A DNA stretch of 64,000 nucleotides from Hydractinia symbiolongicarpus. Lineage: Eukaryota; Cnidaria; Hydrozoa; Anthoathecata; Hydractiniidae. Shown here in pieces: positions 11,242-25,090 of this stretch. The translations under genes were made by a program, and so were the position numbers. A model generated the notes under the pieces. That model was not told the DNA's origin and did not search any database. It saw only the letters and a program-made list of their open reading frames with translations. The stretch covers positions 30,357,501 through 30,421,500 of the forward strand of contig NC_079881.1 of NCBI RefSeq assembly GCF_029227915.1, in the 5' to 3' direction. Numbering within the stretch: position 1 is the stretch's first letter; each line of letters begins with the position of its first letter.

Positions 11242-12353
11242 CATGAGACTTGTAGTTTTCAAAAATGTTTTCATTTTTGATGAGACGCTGAATAAAAGAA
11301 GTTTAATCGCCGGCAAACGAAAACCTGCGATTTCCCGTAAATCCCGGACTCGGCCTGTAAAGTCAAAAGTATACAAAAAAAGTACCCAGGGAGTAAACTC
11401 ATTTCCCGAACGATTTTTTAAATTATTATTTAACCACTAAAGCCCATGAGACTTGTAGTTTTCAAAAATGTTTTCATTTCTGATGAGACGCTGATTAAAA
11501 GAAGTTTAATCGCCGGCAAACGAAAACCCGCGATTTCCCGTAAATCCCGGACTCGGCCCGGATAGTCAAAAGTATACAAAGAAAGTGCCCAGGGAGTAAA
11601 CTCATTTCCCGAACGATTTTTTAAATTATTTTTTCACCACTAAAACGCATGAGACTTGTAGTTTTCAAAAATGTTTTCATTTTTGATGAGACGCTTAATG
11701 AAAGAGGTTTAATCGCCGGCAAACGAAAACCCGCGATTTCCCGTAAATCCCGGGCTTGTCCCGTATAGTCTAATGTATACAAAGAAAGTACCCTGTGAGT
11801 ACACTCATTTCCAGAACGATTTTTTAAATTATCTTTTCACCACTAAATCGCATGAGACTTGTAGTTTTCAAAAATGTTTTCATTTTTGATGAGACGCTGA
11901 ATAAAAGAAGTTTAATCGCCGGCAAACGAAAACCTGCGATTTCCCGTAAATCCCGGACTCGGCCTGTAAAGTCAAAAGTATACAAAAAAAGTACCCAGGG
12001 AGTAAACTCATTTCCCGAACGATTTTTTAAATTATTATTTAACCACTAAAGCCCATGAGACTTGTAGTTTTCAAAAATGTTTTCATTTCTGATGAGACGC
12101 TGATTAAAAGAAGTTTAATCGCCGGCAAACGAAAACCCGCGATTTCCCGTAAATCCCGGACTCGGCCCGCATAGTCAAAAGTATACAAAGAAAGTGCCCA
12201 GGGAGTAAACTCATTTCCCGAACGATTTTTTAAATTATTTTTTCACCACTAAAACGCATGAGACTTGTAGTTTTCAAAAATGTTTTCATTTTTGATGAGA
12301 CGCTTAATGAAAGAGGTTTAATCGCCGGCAAACGAAAACCCGCGATTTCCCGT
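11242..12353 (+). repeat. 3-mer HOR, 609 bp, ~1.8 copies
   Basis: Three monomers repeat at exactly 609 bp (11,243 to 11,852). Markers are CGGCCTGTAAAGTC with a run of seven A after GTATAC, a TTTCTGATGAGACGCTGATT monomer, and a CTTAATGAAAG monomer. The second copy ends inside the first truncated monomer. The same 609-bp pair recurs at 23,443/24,052, 28,137/28,746 and 30,801/31,410. Confidence 0.82.
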
Positions 12354-12370
12354 TTTTCACCACTAAAACG
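12257..12370 (+). repeat. Truncated 114-bp monomer 1
   Basis: CCCGT at monomer position 97 (12,353) joins directly to TTTTCACCAC (position 187 on), removing 89 bp. The next monomer start follows 114 bp after this one. All sixteen truncated monomers listed share this exact joint. This one is followed by GTAGTTTTCAAACTTG. Confidence 0.93.
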
Positions 12371-12776
12371 CATGAGACTTGTAGTTTTCAAACTTGTTTT
12401 CATTTTTGATGAGACGCTGAATAAAAGAAGTTTAATCGCCGGCAAACGAAAACCCGCGATTTTCCGTAAATCCCGGGCTTGGCACGTATAGTTGAATGTA
12501 TATAAAGAAAGTACCCAAGGAGTAAACTGATTTCCCGAACGATTTTTCAAGTTATTTCTGCACCACTAGAACGAATGAGACTTGTAGTTTTCAAAAATGT
12601 TTTCATTTTTAATGAGACGCTTAATGAAAGAGGTTTAATCGCCGGCAAACGAAAACCCGCGATTTCCCGTAAATCCCGGGCTTGTCCCGTATAGTCGAAT
12701 GTATACAAAGAAAGTACCCTGTGAGAAAAATCATTTCCAGAAGGATTTTTTAAATTATCTTTTTACCACTAAATCG

Positions 12777-12890
12777 CATGAGACTTGTAGTTTTCAAAAA
12801 TGTTTTCATTTTTGATGAGACGCTTAATGAAAGAGGTTTAATCGCCGGCAAACGAAAACCTGCGATTTCCCGTTTTTCACCACTAAAACG
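12777..12890 (+). repeat. Truncated 114-bp monomer 2
   Basis: Same joint at 12,873. The start is 520 bp after the previous truncated monomer (114 plus 2 x 203). Carries CCTGCG before the joint; the next monomer has GTAGATTTC. Confidence 0.93.
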
Positions 12891-13010
12891 CATGAGACTT
12901 GTAGATTTCAAACTTGTTTTCATTTTTGATGAGACGCTGAATAAAAGAAGTTTCATCGCCGGCAAACGAAAACCCGCGATTTCCCGTAAATCCCGGGCTT
13001 GGCACGTATA

Positions 13011-13618
13011 GTCAACAGTATACAAAGAAAGTACCCAGGGAGTAAACTCATTTCCCGAACGATTGATTAAATTATTTTTTCACCACTAAAACGCATGAGA
13101 CTTGTAGTTTTCAAAAATGTTTTCATTTTTGATGAGACGCTTAATGAAAGAGGTTTAATCGCCGGCAAACGAAAACCAGCGATTTCCCCTAAATCCCGGG
13201 CTTGGCCCGTATAGTCAACAGTATACAAAGAAAGTACCCAGGGAGTAAACTCATTTCCCGAACGATTGATTAAATTATTTTTTCACCACTAAAACGCATG
13301 AGACTTGTAGTTTTCAAAAATGTTTTCATTTTTAATGAGACGCTTAATGAAAGAGGTTTAATCGCCGGCAAACGAAAACCCGGGATTTCCCGTAAATCCC
13401 GGCTTGTCCCGTATAGTCCAATGTATACAAAGAAAGTACCCTGTGAGTTAACTCATTTCCAGGACGATTTTTTAAATTATCTTTTCACCACTAAATCGCA
13501 TGAGACTTGTAGTTTTCAAAAATGTTTTCATTTTTGATGAGACGCTGAATAAAAGAAGTTTAATCGCCGGCAAACGAAAACCCGGGATTTCCCGTAAATC
13601 CCGGCTTGTCCCGTATAG
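13011..13618 (+). repeat. Three-monomer linker between macro-copies
   Basis: About 608 bp follow the break in homology. The first two monomers (GTCAACAG, GATTGATTAAA, CAGCGATTTCCCC) match the last monomers of the 1,216-bp 6-mer. The third (CCAATG, CCCTGTGAGTTAAC, CAGGACG) matches monomers near 4.26 kb. It then returns to CCGGCTTGTCCC and the start of macro-copy 2. It is built entirely from monomers found elsewhere in the block. Confidence 0.7.
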
Positions 13619-16310
13619 TCAAAAGTATACAAAGAAAGTACCCAGGGAGTAAACTCATTTCCCCAACGATTTTTTAAATTATTATTTTACCACTAAAACC
13701 CATGAGACTTGTAGTTTTTAAAAATGTTTTTATTTTTGATGAGACGCTGAATAAAAGGAGTTTAATCGCCGGCAAACGAAAACCCGCCATTTCCTGTAAA
13801 CCCCGGACTCGGCCCGTATAGTTAAAAGTATACAAAGAAAGTACCCAGGGAGTAAACTCATTTCCCGAACGATTTTTTAAATTATTTTTTCACCACTAAA
13901 ACGCATGAGACTTGTAGTTTTCAAAAATGTTTTCATTTTTGATGAGACGCTGAATAAAAGAAGTTTAATCGCCGGCAAACGAAAACCCGCGATTTCCCGT
14001 AAACCCCGGACTCGGCCCGTATAGTCAAAAGTATACAAAGAAAGTACCCAGGGAGTAAACTCATTTCCCGAACGCTTTTCTAAATTATTTTTTCACGACT
14101 AAAACGCATGAGACTTGTAGTTTTCAAAAATGTTTTCATTTTTGATGAGACGCTGAATAAAAGATGTTAAATCGCCGGCAAACGAAAACCCGCGATTTCC
14201 CGTAAATCCCGGACTCGGCCCGTATAGTCAAAAGTATACAAAGAAAGTACCCAGGGAGTAAACTCATTTCCCGAACGATTTTTTAAATTATTTTTTCACC
14301 ACTAAAACGCATGAGACTTGTAGTTTTCAAAAATGTTTTCATTTTTGATGAGACGCTTAATGAAAGAGGTTTAATCGCCGGCAAACGAAAACCAGCGATT
14401 TCCCCTAAATCCCGGGCTTGGCCCGTGTAGTCGAATGTATACAAAGAAAGTAACCAGGGAGTAAACTCATTTCCCGAACGATTTTTTAAATTTTTTTTCA
14501 CCACTAAAACGCATGAGACTTGTAGTTTTCAAAAATGTTTTCATTTTTGATGAGACGCTTAATGAAAGAGGTTTAATCGCCGGCAAACGAAAACCAGCGA
14601 TTTCCCCTAAATCCCGGGCTTGGCCCGTATAGTCAACAGTATACAAAGAAAGTACCCAGGGAGTAAACTCATTTCCCGAACGATTGATTAAATTATTTTT
14701 TCACCACTAAAACGCATGAGACTTGTAGTTTTCAAAAATGTTTTCATTTTTAATGAGACGCTTAATGAAAGAGGTTTAATCGCCGGCAAACGAAAACCCG
14801 GGATTTCCCGTAAATCCCGGCTTGTCCCGTATAGTCAAAAGTATACAAAGAAAGTACCCAGGGAGTAAACTCATTTCCCCAACGATTTTTTAAATTATTA
14901 TTTTACCACTAAAACCCATGAGACTTGTAGTTTTTAAAAATGTTTTTATTTTTGATGAGACGCTGAATAAAAGGAGTGTAATCGCCGGCAAACGAAAACC
15001 CGCCATTTCCCGTAAACCCCGGACTCGGCCCGTATAGTTAAAAGTATACAAAGAAAGTACCCAGGGAGTAAACTCATTTCCCGAACGATTTTTTAAATTA
15101 TTTTTTCACCACTAAAACGCATGAGACTTGTAGTTTTCAAAAATGTTTTCATTTTTGATGAGACGCTGAATAAAAGAAGTTTAATCGCCGGCAAACGAAA
15201 ACCCGCGATTTCCCGTAAACCCCGGACTCGGCCCGTATAGTCAAAAGTATACAAAGAAAGTACCCAGGGAGTAAACTCATTTCCCGAACGCTTTTCTAAA
15301 TTATTTTTTCACGACTAAAACGCATGAGACTTGTAGTTTTCAAAAATGTTTTCATTTTTGATGAGACGCTGAATAAAAGATGTTAAATCGCCGGCAAACG
15401 AAAACCCGCGATTTCCCGTAAATCCCGGACTCGGCCCGTATAGTCAAAAGTATACAAAGAAAGTACCCAGGGAGTAAACTCATTTCCCGAACGATTTTTT
15501 AAATTATTTTTTCACCACTAAAACGCATGAGACTTGTAGTTTTCAAAAATGTTTTCATTTTTGATGAGACGCTTAATGAAAGAGGTTTAATCGCCGGCAA
15601 ACGAAAACCAGCGATTTCCCCTAAATCCCGGGCTTGGCCCGTGTAGTCGAATGTATACAAAGAAAGTAACCAGGGAGTAAACTCATTTCCCGAACGATTT
15701 TTTAAATTTTTTTTCACCACTAAAACGCATGAGACTTGTAGTTTTCAAAAATGTTTTCATTTTTGATGAGACGCTTAATGAAAGAGGTTTAATCGCCGGC
15801 AAACAAAAACCCGCGATTTCCCGTAAATCCCGGGCTTGGCCCGTATAGTCAAAAGTATACAAAGAAAGTACCCAGGGAGTAAACTCATTTCCCGAACGAT
15901 TTTTTAAATTATTTTTTCACCACTAAAACGCATAAGACTTGTAGTTTTCAAAAATGTTTTCATTTTTGATGAGACGCTGAATAAAAGAAGTTTAATCGCC
16001 GGCAAACGAAAACCCGCGATTTCCCGTAAATCCCGGACTCGGCCCGTATAGTCAATAGTATACAAAGAAAGTACCCAGGGAGTAAACTCATTTCCCGAAC
16101 GATTTTTTAAATTATTTTTTCACCACTAAAACGCATGAGACTTGTAGTTTTCAAAAATGTTTTCATTTTTGATGAGACGCTTAATGAAAGAGGTTTAATC
16201 GCCGGCAAACGAAAACCAGCGATTTCCCCTAAATCCCGGGCTTGGCCCGTGTAGTCGAATGTATACAAAAAAAGTAACCAGGGAGTAAACTCATTTCCCG
16301 AACGATTGAT
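13619..16310 (+). repeat. 6-mer and 3-mer HORs in macro-copy 2
   Basis: 13,619-14,834 repeats 1-1,216. A second 6-mer starts at 14,835 and merges by about 15,800 into the sequence that follows 3,299 in copy 1. One fewer round of the 810-bp and 608-bp units is present than in copy 1. Confidence 0.82.
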
Positions 16311-19300
16311 TAAATTATTTTTTCACCACTAAAACGCATGAGACTTGTAGTTTTCAAAAATGTTTTCATTTTTAATGAGACGCTTAATGAAAGAGGTTTA
16401 ATCGCCGGCAAACGAAAACCCGGGATTTCCCGTAAATCCCGGGCTTGTCCCGTATAGTCCAATGTATACAAAGAAAGTACCCTGTGAGTTAACTCATTTC
16501 CAGGACGATTTTTTAAATTATCTTTTCACCACTAAATCGCATGAGACTTGTAGTTTTCAAAAATGTTTTCATTTTTGATGAGACGTTGAATAAAAGAAGT
16601 TTAATCGCCGGCAAACGAAAACCTGCGATTTCCCGTAAATCCCAGACTCGGTCCGTATAGTCAAAATTATACAAAGAAAGTACCCAGGGAGAAAACTCAT
16701 TTCCCGAACGATTTTTTAAATTATTATTTCACCACTGAAGCCCATGAGACTTGTAGTTTTTAAAAATGTTTTCATTTTTGATGAGACGCTTAATGAAAGA
16801 GGTTTAATCGCCGGCAAACGAAAACCCGCGATTTCCCGCAAATCCCGGGCTTGGCCCGTATAGTCGAATGTATACAAAGAAAGTACCCTGTGAGTAAACT
16901 CATTTCCAGAACGATTATTTAAATTATTTTTTCACCACTAAAACGCATAAGACTTGTAGTTTTCAAAAATGTTTTCATTTTTGATGAGACGCTGAATAAA
17001 AGAAGTTTAATCGCCGGCAAACGAAAACCCGCGATTTCCCGTAAATCCCGGGCTTGGCCCGTATAGTCAAAAGTATACAAAGAAAGTACCCAGGGAGTAA
17101 ACTCATTTCCCGAACGATTTTTTAAATTATTTTTTCACCACTAAAACGCATGAGACTTGTAGTTTTTAAACTTGTTTTCATTTTTAATGAGACGCCTAAT
17201 GAAAGAGGTTTAATCGCCGGCAAACGAAAACCCGCGATTTCCCGTAAATCCCGGGCTTGGCCCGTATAGTTGAATGTATATAAACAAAGTACCCAAGGAG
17301 TAAACTGATTTCCGGAACGATTTTTCAAATTATTTTTGCACCACTAGAACGAATAAGACTTGTAGTTTTCAAAAATGTTTTCATTTTTAATGAGACGCTG
17401 AATAAAAGAAGTTTAATCGCCGGCAAACGAAAACCTGCGATTTCCCGTAAATCCCAGACTCGGCCCGTATAGTCAAAAGTATACAAAGAAAGTACCCAGT
17501 GAGTAAACTCATTTCCCGAACGATTTTTTAAATTATTTTTTCACCACTAAAACGCATGAGACTTGTAGTTTTCAAAAATGTTTTCATTTTTGATGAGACG
17601 CTTAATGAAAGAGGTTTAATCGCCGGCAAACGAAAACCAGCGATTTCCCCTAAATCCCGGGCTTGGCCCGTGTAGTCGAATGTATACAAAGAAAGTAACC
17701 AGGGAGTAAACTCATTTCCCGAACGATTTATTAAATTTTTTTTCACTACTAAAACGCATGAGACTTGTAGTTTTCAAAAATGTTCTCATTTTTTATGAGA
17801 CGCTTAATGAAAGAGGTTTAATCGCCGGCAAACGAAAACCCGGGATTTCCCGTAAATCCCGGGCTTGTCCCATATAGTCCAATGTATACAAAGAAAGTAC
17901 CCTGTGAGTTAACTCATTTCCAGGACGATTTTTTAAATTATCTTTTCACCACTAAATCGCATGAGACTTGTAGTTTTCAAAAATGTTTTCATTTTTGATG
18001 AGACGTTGAATAAAAGAAGTTTAATCGCCGGCAAACGAAAACCTGCGATTTCCCGTAAATCCCAGACTCGGCCCGTATAGTCAAAAGTATACAAAGAAAG
18101 TACCCAGGGAGAAAACTCATTTCCCGAACGATTTTTTAAATTATTATTTCACCACTAAAGCCCATGAGACTTCTAGTTTTTAAAAATGTTTTCATTTTTG
18201 ATGAGACGCTTAATGAAAGAGGTTTAATCGCCGGCAAACGAAAACCCGCGATTTCCCGCAAATCCCGGGCTTGGCCCGTATAGTCGAATGTATACAAAGA
18301 AAGTACCCTGTGAGTAAACTCATTTCCAGAACGATTATTTGAATTATTTTTTCACCACTAAAACGCATAAGACTTTTAGTTTTCAAAAATGTTTTCATTT
18401 TTGATGAGACGCTGAATAAAAGAAGTTTAATCGCCGGCAAACGAAAACCCGCGATTTCCCGTAAATTCCGGGCTTGGCCCGTATAGTCAAAAGTATACAA
18501 AGAAAGTACCCAGGGAGTAAACTCATTTCCCGAACGATTTTTTAAATTATTTTTTTTTCACCACTAAAACGCATGAGACTTGTAGTTTTTAAACTTGTTT
18601 TCATTTTTGATGAGACGCTGAATAAAAGAAGTTTAATCGCCGGCAAACGAAAACCCGCGATTTCCCGTAAATCCGGGGCTTGGCCCGTATAGTTGAATGT
18701 ATATAAAGAAAGTACCCAAAGAGTAAACTGATTTCCGGAACGATTTTTCAAATTATTTCTGCACCACTAGAACGAATAAGACTTGTAGTTTTCAAAAATG
18801 TTTTCATTTTTAATGAGACGCTTAATGAAAGAGGTTTAATCGCCGGCAAACGAAAACCCGCGATTTCCCGTAAATCCCGGGCTTGGCCCGTATAGTTGAA
18901 TGTATATAAACAAAGTACCCAAGGAGTAAACTGATTTCTGGAACGATTTTTCAAATTATTTCTGCCCCACTAGAACGAATGAGACTTGTAGTTTTCAAAA
19001 ATGTTTTCATTTTTGATGAGACGCTGAATAAAAGAAGTTTAATCGCCGGCAAACGAAAACCTGCGATTTCCCGTAAATCCCAGACTCGGCCCGTATAGTC
19101 AAAAGTATACAAAGAAAGTACCCAGGGAGTAAACTCATTTCCCGAACGATTTTTTAAATTATTTTTTCACCACTAAAACGCATGAGACTTGTAGTTTTCA
19201 AAAATGTTTTCATTTTTGATGAGACGCTTAATGAAAGAGGTTTAATCGCCGGCAAACGAAAACCAGCGATTTCCCCTAAATCCCGGGCTTGGCCCGTGTA

Positions 19301-21734
19301 GTCGAATGTATACAAAGAAAGTAACCAGGGAGTAAACTCATTTCCCGAACGATTTTTTAAATTTTTTTTCACTACTAAAACGCATGAGACTTGTAGTTTT
19401 CAAAAATGTTTTCATTTTTGATGAGACGTTTAATGAAAGAGGTTTAATAGCCGGCAAACAAAAACCCGCGATTTCCCGTAAATCCCGGGCTTGGCCCGTA
19501 TAGTCAAAAGTATACAAAGAAAGTACCCAGGGAGTAAACTCATTTCCCGAAAGATTTTTTAAATTATTTTTTCACCACTAAAACGCATAAGACTTGTAGT
19601 TTTAAAAAATGTTTTCATTTTTGATGAGACGCTGAATAAAAGAAGTTTAATCGCCGGCAAACGAAAACCTGCGATTTCCCGTAAATCCCGGACTCAGCCC
19701 GTATAGTCGAATGTATACAAAGAAAGTACCTTGTGAGAAAACTCATTTCCAGAACGATTTTTTAAATTATTATTTCACCACTAAAGCCCATAAGACTTGT
19801 AGTTTTTAAAAATGTTTTCATTTTTGATGAGACGCTGAATAAAAGGAGTTTAATCGCCGGCAAACGAAAACCCGCCATTTCCCGTAAACCCCGGACTCGG
19901 CCCGTATAGTCAAAAGTATACAAAGAAAGTACCCAGGGAGTAAACTCATTTCCCGAACGATTTTTTAAATTATTTTTTCACCACTAAAACGCATGAGACT
20001 TGTAGTTTTCAAAATTGTTTTCATTTTTGATGAGACGCTGAATAAAAGAAGTTTAATCGCCGGCAAACGAAAACCTGCGATTGCCCGTAAATCCCAGACT
20101 CGGCCCGTATAGTCAAAAGTATACAAAGAAAGTACCCAGGGAGTAAACTCCTTTCCCGAACGATTTTTTAAATTATTTTTTCAGCACAAAAACGCATGAG
20201 ACTTGTAGTTTTTAAACTTGTTTTCATTTTTGATGAGACGCTGATTAAAAGAAGTTTAATCGCCGGCAAACGAAAACCCGCGATTTCCCGTAAATCCGGG
20301 GCTTGGCCCGTATAGTTGAATGTATATAAAGAAAGTACCCAAAGAGTAAACTGATTTCCGGAACGATTTTTCAAATTATTTCTGCACCACTAGAACGAAT
20401 AAGACTTGTAGTTTTCAAAAATGTTTTCATTTTTAATGAGACGCTTAATGAAAGAGGTTTAATCGCCGGCAAACGAAAACCCGCGATTTCCCGTAAATCC
20501 CGGGCTTGGCCCGTATAGTTGAATGTATATAAACAAAGTACCCAAGGAGTAAACTGATTTCTGGAACGATTTTTCAAATTATTTCTGCCCCACTAGAACG
20601 AATGAGACTTGTAGTTTTCAAAAATGTTTTCATTTTTAATGAGACGCTTAATGAAAGAGGTTTAATCACCGGCAAACGAAAACCCGCGATTTCCCGTAAA
20701 TCCCGGGCTTGTCCCGTATAGTCGAATGTATACAAAGAAAGTACCCTGTGAGTAAACTCATTTCCAGAAGGATTTTTTAAATTATCTTTTCACCACTAAA
20801 TCGCATGAGACTTGTAGTTTTCAAAAATGTTTTCATTTTTGATGAGACGCTTAATGAAAGAGGTTTAATCGCCGGCAAACGAAAACCAGCGATTTCCCCT
20901 AAATCCCGGGCTTGGCCCGTGTAGTCGAATGTATACAAAGAAAGTAACCAGGGAGTAAACTCATTTCCCGAACGATTTTTTAAATTTTTTTTCACTACTA
21001 AAACGCATGAGACTTGTAGTTTTCAAAAATGTTTTCATTTTTGATGAGACGCTTAATGAAAGAGGTTTAATCGCCGGCAAACAAAAACCCGCGATTTCCC
21101 GTAAATCCCGGGCTTGGCCCGTATAGTCAAAAGTATACAAAGAAAGTACCCAGGGAGTAAACTCATTTCCCGAACGATTTTTTAAATTATTTTTTCACCA
21201 CTAAAACGCATAAGACTTGTAGTTTTAAAAAATGTTTTCATTTTTGATGAGACGCTGAATAAAAGAAGTTTAATCGCCGTCAAACAAAAACCCGCGATTT
21301 CCCGTAAATCTCGGGCTTGGCCCGTATAGTCAAAAGTATACAAAGAAAGTACCCAGGGAGTAAACTCATTTCCCGAACGATTGATTAAATTATTTTTTCA
21401 CCACTAAAACGCATGAGACTTGTAGTTTTCAAAAATGTTTTCTTATTTAATGAGACGCTTAATGAAAGAGGTTTAATCGCCGGCAAACGAAAACCCGGGA
21501 TTTCCCGTAAATCCCGGGCTTGTCCCGTATAGTCCAATGTATACAAAGAAAGTACCCTGTGAGTTAACTCATTTCCAGGACGATTTTTTAAATTATCTTT
21601 TCACCACTAAATCGCATGAGACTTGTAGTTTTCAAAAATGTTTTCATTTTTGATGAGACGTTGAATAAAAGAAGTTTAATCGCCGGCAAACGAAAACCTG
21701 CGATTTCCCGTAAATCCCAGACTCGGCCCGTATA
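16311..21734 (+). repeat. 8/9-mer zone of macro-copy 2
   Basis: Near-identical to 4,111 to about 9,740. One monomer is missing near 18,960-19,020: a CTGCCCCACTAGAACGAATGAG monomer start joins directly to GATGAGACGCTGAATAAAAG, which in copy 1 belongs to the next monomer. Confidence 0.8.
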
Positions 21735-24456
21735 GTCAAAAGTATACAAAGAAAGTACCCAGGGAGAAAACTCGTTTCCCGAACGATTTTTTAAATTATT
21801 TTTTCACCACTAAAACGCATGAGACTTGTAGTTTTTAAACTTGTATTCATTTTTGATGAGACGCTGAATAAAAGAAGTTTAATCGCCGGCAAACGAAAAC
21901 CCGCGATTTCCCGTAAATGCGGGGCTTGGCCCGTATAGTTGAATGTATATAAAGAAAGTACCCAAAGAGTAAACTGATTTCCGGAACGATTTTTCAAATT
22001 ATTTCTGCACCACTAGAACGAATAAGACTTGTAGTTTTCAAAAATGTTTTCATTTTTAATGAGACGCTTAATGAAAGAGGTTTAATCGCCGGCAAACGAA
22101 AACCCGCGATTTCCCGTAAATCCCGGGCTTGGCCCGTATAGTTGAATGTATATAAACAAAGTACCCAAGGAGTAAACTGATTTCTGGAACGATTTTTCAA
22201 ATTATTTCTGCACCACTAGAACGAATGAGACTTGTAGTTTTCAAAAATGTTTTCATTTTTAATGAGACGCTTAATGAAAGAGGTTTAATCGCCGGCAAAC
22301 GAAAACCCGCGATTTCCCGTAAATCCCGGGCTTGTCCCGTATAGTCGAATGTATACAAAGAAAGTACCCTGTGAGTAAACTCATTTCCAGAAGGATTTTT
22401 TAAATTATCTTTTCACCACTAAATCGCATGAGACTCGTAGTTTTCAAAAATGTTTTCATTTTTGATGAGACGCTGAATAAAAGAAGTTTATTCGCCGGCA
22501 AACGAAAACCTGCGATTTCCCGTAAATCCCAGACTCGGCCCGTATAGTCAAAAGTATACAAAGAAAGTACCCAGGGAGTAAACTCATTTCCCCAACGATT
22601 TTATAAATTATTATTTCACCACTAAAGCCCATGAGACTTGTAGTTTTTAAAAATGTTTTCATTTTTGATGAGACGCCTAATGAAAGAGGTTTAATCGCCG
22701 GCAAACGAAAACCCGCGATTTCCCGCAAATCCCGGGCTTGGCCCATATAGTCGAATGTGTACAAAGAAAGTACCCTGTGAGTAAACTCATTTCCAGAACG
22801 ATTTTTTAAATTATTTTTTCATCACTAAAACGCATAAGACTTGTAGTTTTCAAAAATGTTTTCATTTTTGATGAGACGCTAAATAAAAGAAGTTTAATCG
22901 CCGGCAAACGAAAAGCCCGCGATTTCCCGTAAATCCCGGGCTTGGCCCGTATAGTCAAAAGTATACAAAGAAAGTACCCAGGGAGTAAACTCATTTCCCG
23001 AACGATTTTTTAAATTATTTTTTCACCACTAAAACGCAAGAGACTTGTAGTTTTTAAACTTGTTTTCATTTTTGATGAGAAGCTGAATAAAAGAAGTTTA
23101 ATCGCCGGCAAACGAAAACCCGCGATTTCCCGTAAATCCCGGCTTGGCCCGTATAGTTGAATGTATATAAAGAAAGTACCCAAGGAGTAAACTGATTTTC
23201 GGAACGAGTTTTCAAATTATTTCTGTACCACTAGAACGAATGAGACTTGTAGTTTTCAAAAGTGTTTTCATTTTTAATGAGACGCTTAATGAAAGAGGTT
23301 TAATCGCCGGCAAACGAAAACCCGCGATTTCCCGTAAATCCCGGGCTTGTCCCGTATAGTCGAATGTATACAAAGAAAGTACCCTGTGAGTAAACTCATT
23401 TCCAGAACGATTTTTTAAATTATCTTTTCACCACTAAATCGCATGAGACTTGTAGTTTTCAAAAATGTTTTCATTTTTGATGAGACGCTGAATAAAAGAA
23501 GTTTAATCGCCGGCAAACGAAAACCTGCGATTTCCCGTAAATCCCGGACTCGGCCTGTAAAGTCAAAAGTATACAAAAAAAGTACCCAGGGAGTAAACTC
23601 ATTTCCCGAACGATTTTTTAAATTATTATTTAACCACTAAAGCCCATGAGACTTGTAGTTTTCAAAAATGTTTTCATTTCTGATGAGACGCTGATTAAAA
23701 GAAGTTTAATCGCCGGCAAACGAAAACCCGCGATTTCCCGTAAATCCCGGACTCGGCCCGGATAGTCAAAAGTATACAAAGAAAGTGCCCAGGGAGTAAA
23801 CTCATTTCCCGAACGATTTTTTAAATTATTTTTTCACCACTAAAACGCATGAGACTTGTAGTTTTCAAAAATGTTTTCATTTTTGATGAGACGCTTAATG
23901 AAAGAGGTTTAATCGCCGGCAAACGAAAACCCGCGATTTCCCGTAAATCCCGGGCTTGTCCCGTATAGTCTAATGTATACAAAGAAAGTACCCTGTGAGT
24001 AAACTCATTTCCAGAACGATTTTTTAAATTATCTTTTCACCACTAAATCGCATGAGACTTGTAGTTTTCAAAAATGTTTTCATTTTTGATGAGACGCTGA
24101 ATAAAAGAAGTTTAATCGCCGGCAAACGAAAACCTGCGATTTCCCGTAAATCCCGGACTCGGCCTGTAAAGTCAAAAGTATACAAAAAAAGTACCCAGGG
24201 AGTAAACTCATTTCCCGAACGATTTTTTAAATTATTATTTAACCACTAAAGCCCATGAGACTTGTAGTTTTCAAAAATGTTTTCATTTCTGATGAGACGC
24301 TGATTAAAAGAAGTTTAATCGCCGGCAAACGAAAACCCGCGATTTCCCGTAAATCCCGGACTCGGCCCGCATAGTCAAAAGTATACAAAGAAAGTGCCCA
24401 GGGAGTAAACTCATTTCCCGAACGATTTTTTAAATTATTTTTTCACCACTAAAACG

Positions 24457-24570
24457 CATGAGACTTGTAGTTTTCAAAAATGTTTTCATTTTTGATGAGA
24501 CGCTTAATGAAAAAGGTTTAATCGCCGGCAAACGAAAACCCGCGATTTCCCGTTTTTCACCACTAAAACG
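24457..24570 (+). repeat. Truncated 114-bp monomer 3
   Basis: Macro-copy 2 counterpart of 12,257, with GAAAAAGG for GAAAGAGG before the joint. Confidence 0.93.
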
Positions 24571-24976
24571 CATGAGACTTGTAGTTTTCAAACTTGTTTT
24601 CATTTTTGATGAGACGCTGAATAAAAGAAGTTTAATCGCCGGCAAACGAAAACCCGCGATTTTCCGTAAATCCCGGGCTTGGCACGTATAGTTGAATGTA
24701 TATAAAGAAAGTACCCAAGGAGTAAACTGATTTCCCGAACGATTTTTCAAGTTATTTCTGCACCACTAGAACGAATGAGACTTGTAGTTTTCAAAAATGT
24801 TTTCATTTTTAATGAGACGCTTAATGAAAGAGGTTTAATCGCCGGCAAACGAAAACCCGCGATTTCCCGTAAATCCCGGGCTTGTCCCGTATAGTCGAAT
24901 GTATACAAAGAAAGTACCCTGTGAGAAAAATCATTTCCAGAAGGATTTTTTAAATTATCTTTTTACCACTAAATCG

Positions 24977-25090
24977 CATGAGACTTGTAGTTTTCAAAAA
25001 TGTTTTCATTTTTGATGAGACGCTTAATGAAAGAGGTTTAATCGCCGGCAAACGAAAACCCGCGATTTCCCGTTTTTCACCACTAAAACG
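24977..25090 (+). repeat. Truncated 114-bp monomer 4
   Basis: Counterpart of 12,777 with CCCGCG restored; followed by a GTAGATTTC monomer. Confidence 0.93.

Larger units (their letters stand above)
1..13010 (+). repeat. Macro-duplication copy 1 (~13.0 kb)
   Basis: This block matches 13,619-25,210 monomer by monomer. The offset is 13,618 at the left end, 12,200 from about 3.3 kb to 6.75 kb, 11,997 from about 7.1 to 10.0 kb, and 12,200 again from 10.26 to 13.0 kb. The shifts are whole-monomer indels. Point differences between the copies are sparse: 500 C against 14,118 T, 850 T against 14,468 C, 5,000 G against 17,200 T, 5,907 C against 18,107 G. Homology breaks at about 13,010/25,210, where copy 1 continues GTCAACAG and copy 2 continues GTTGAATG. 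Copy 1 has 1,418 bp more than copy 2 near its left end. Confidence 0.92.

Noticed and set aside
11243-11440. Recurrent 65-79 codon open frames on the + strand beginning MRLVVFK
   Set aside because: They overlap the - strand frames on the opposite strand of the same monomer and start at the ATG of ATGAGACTTG in every copy. The length simply reflects monomer spacing. The 77-codon versions exist only because the 89-bp deletion joins two monomers.
12230-12550. 106-codon - strand frame across a truncated monomer as a possible fused gene
   Set aside because: It contains the same peptide twice because two monomer pieces are fused, and it appears wherever the 114-bp unit occurs. No independent coding evidence.
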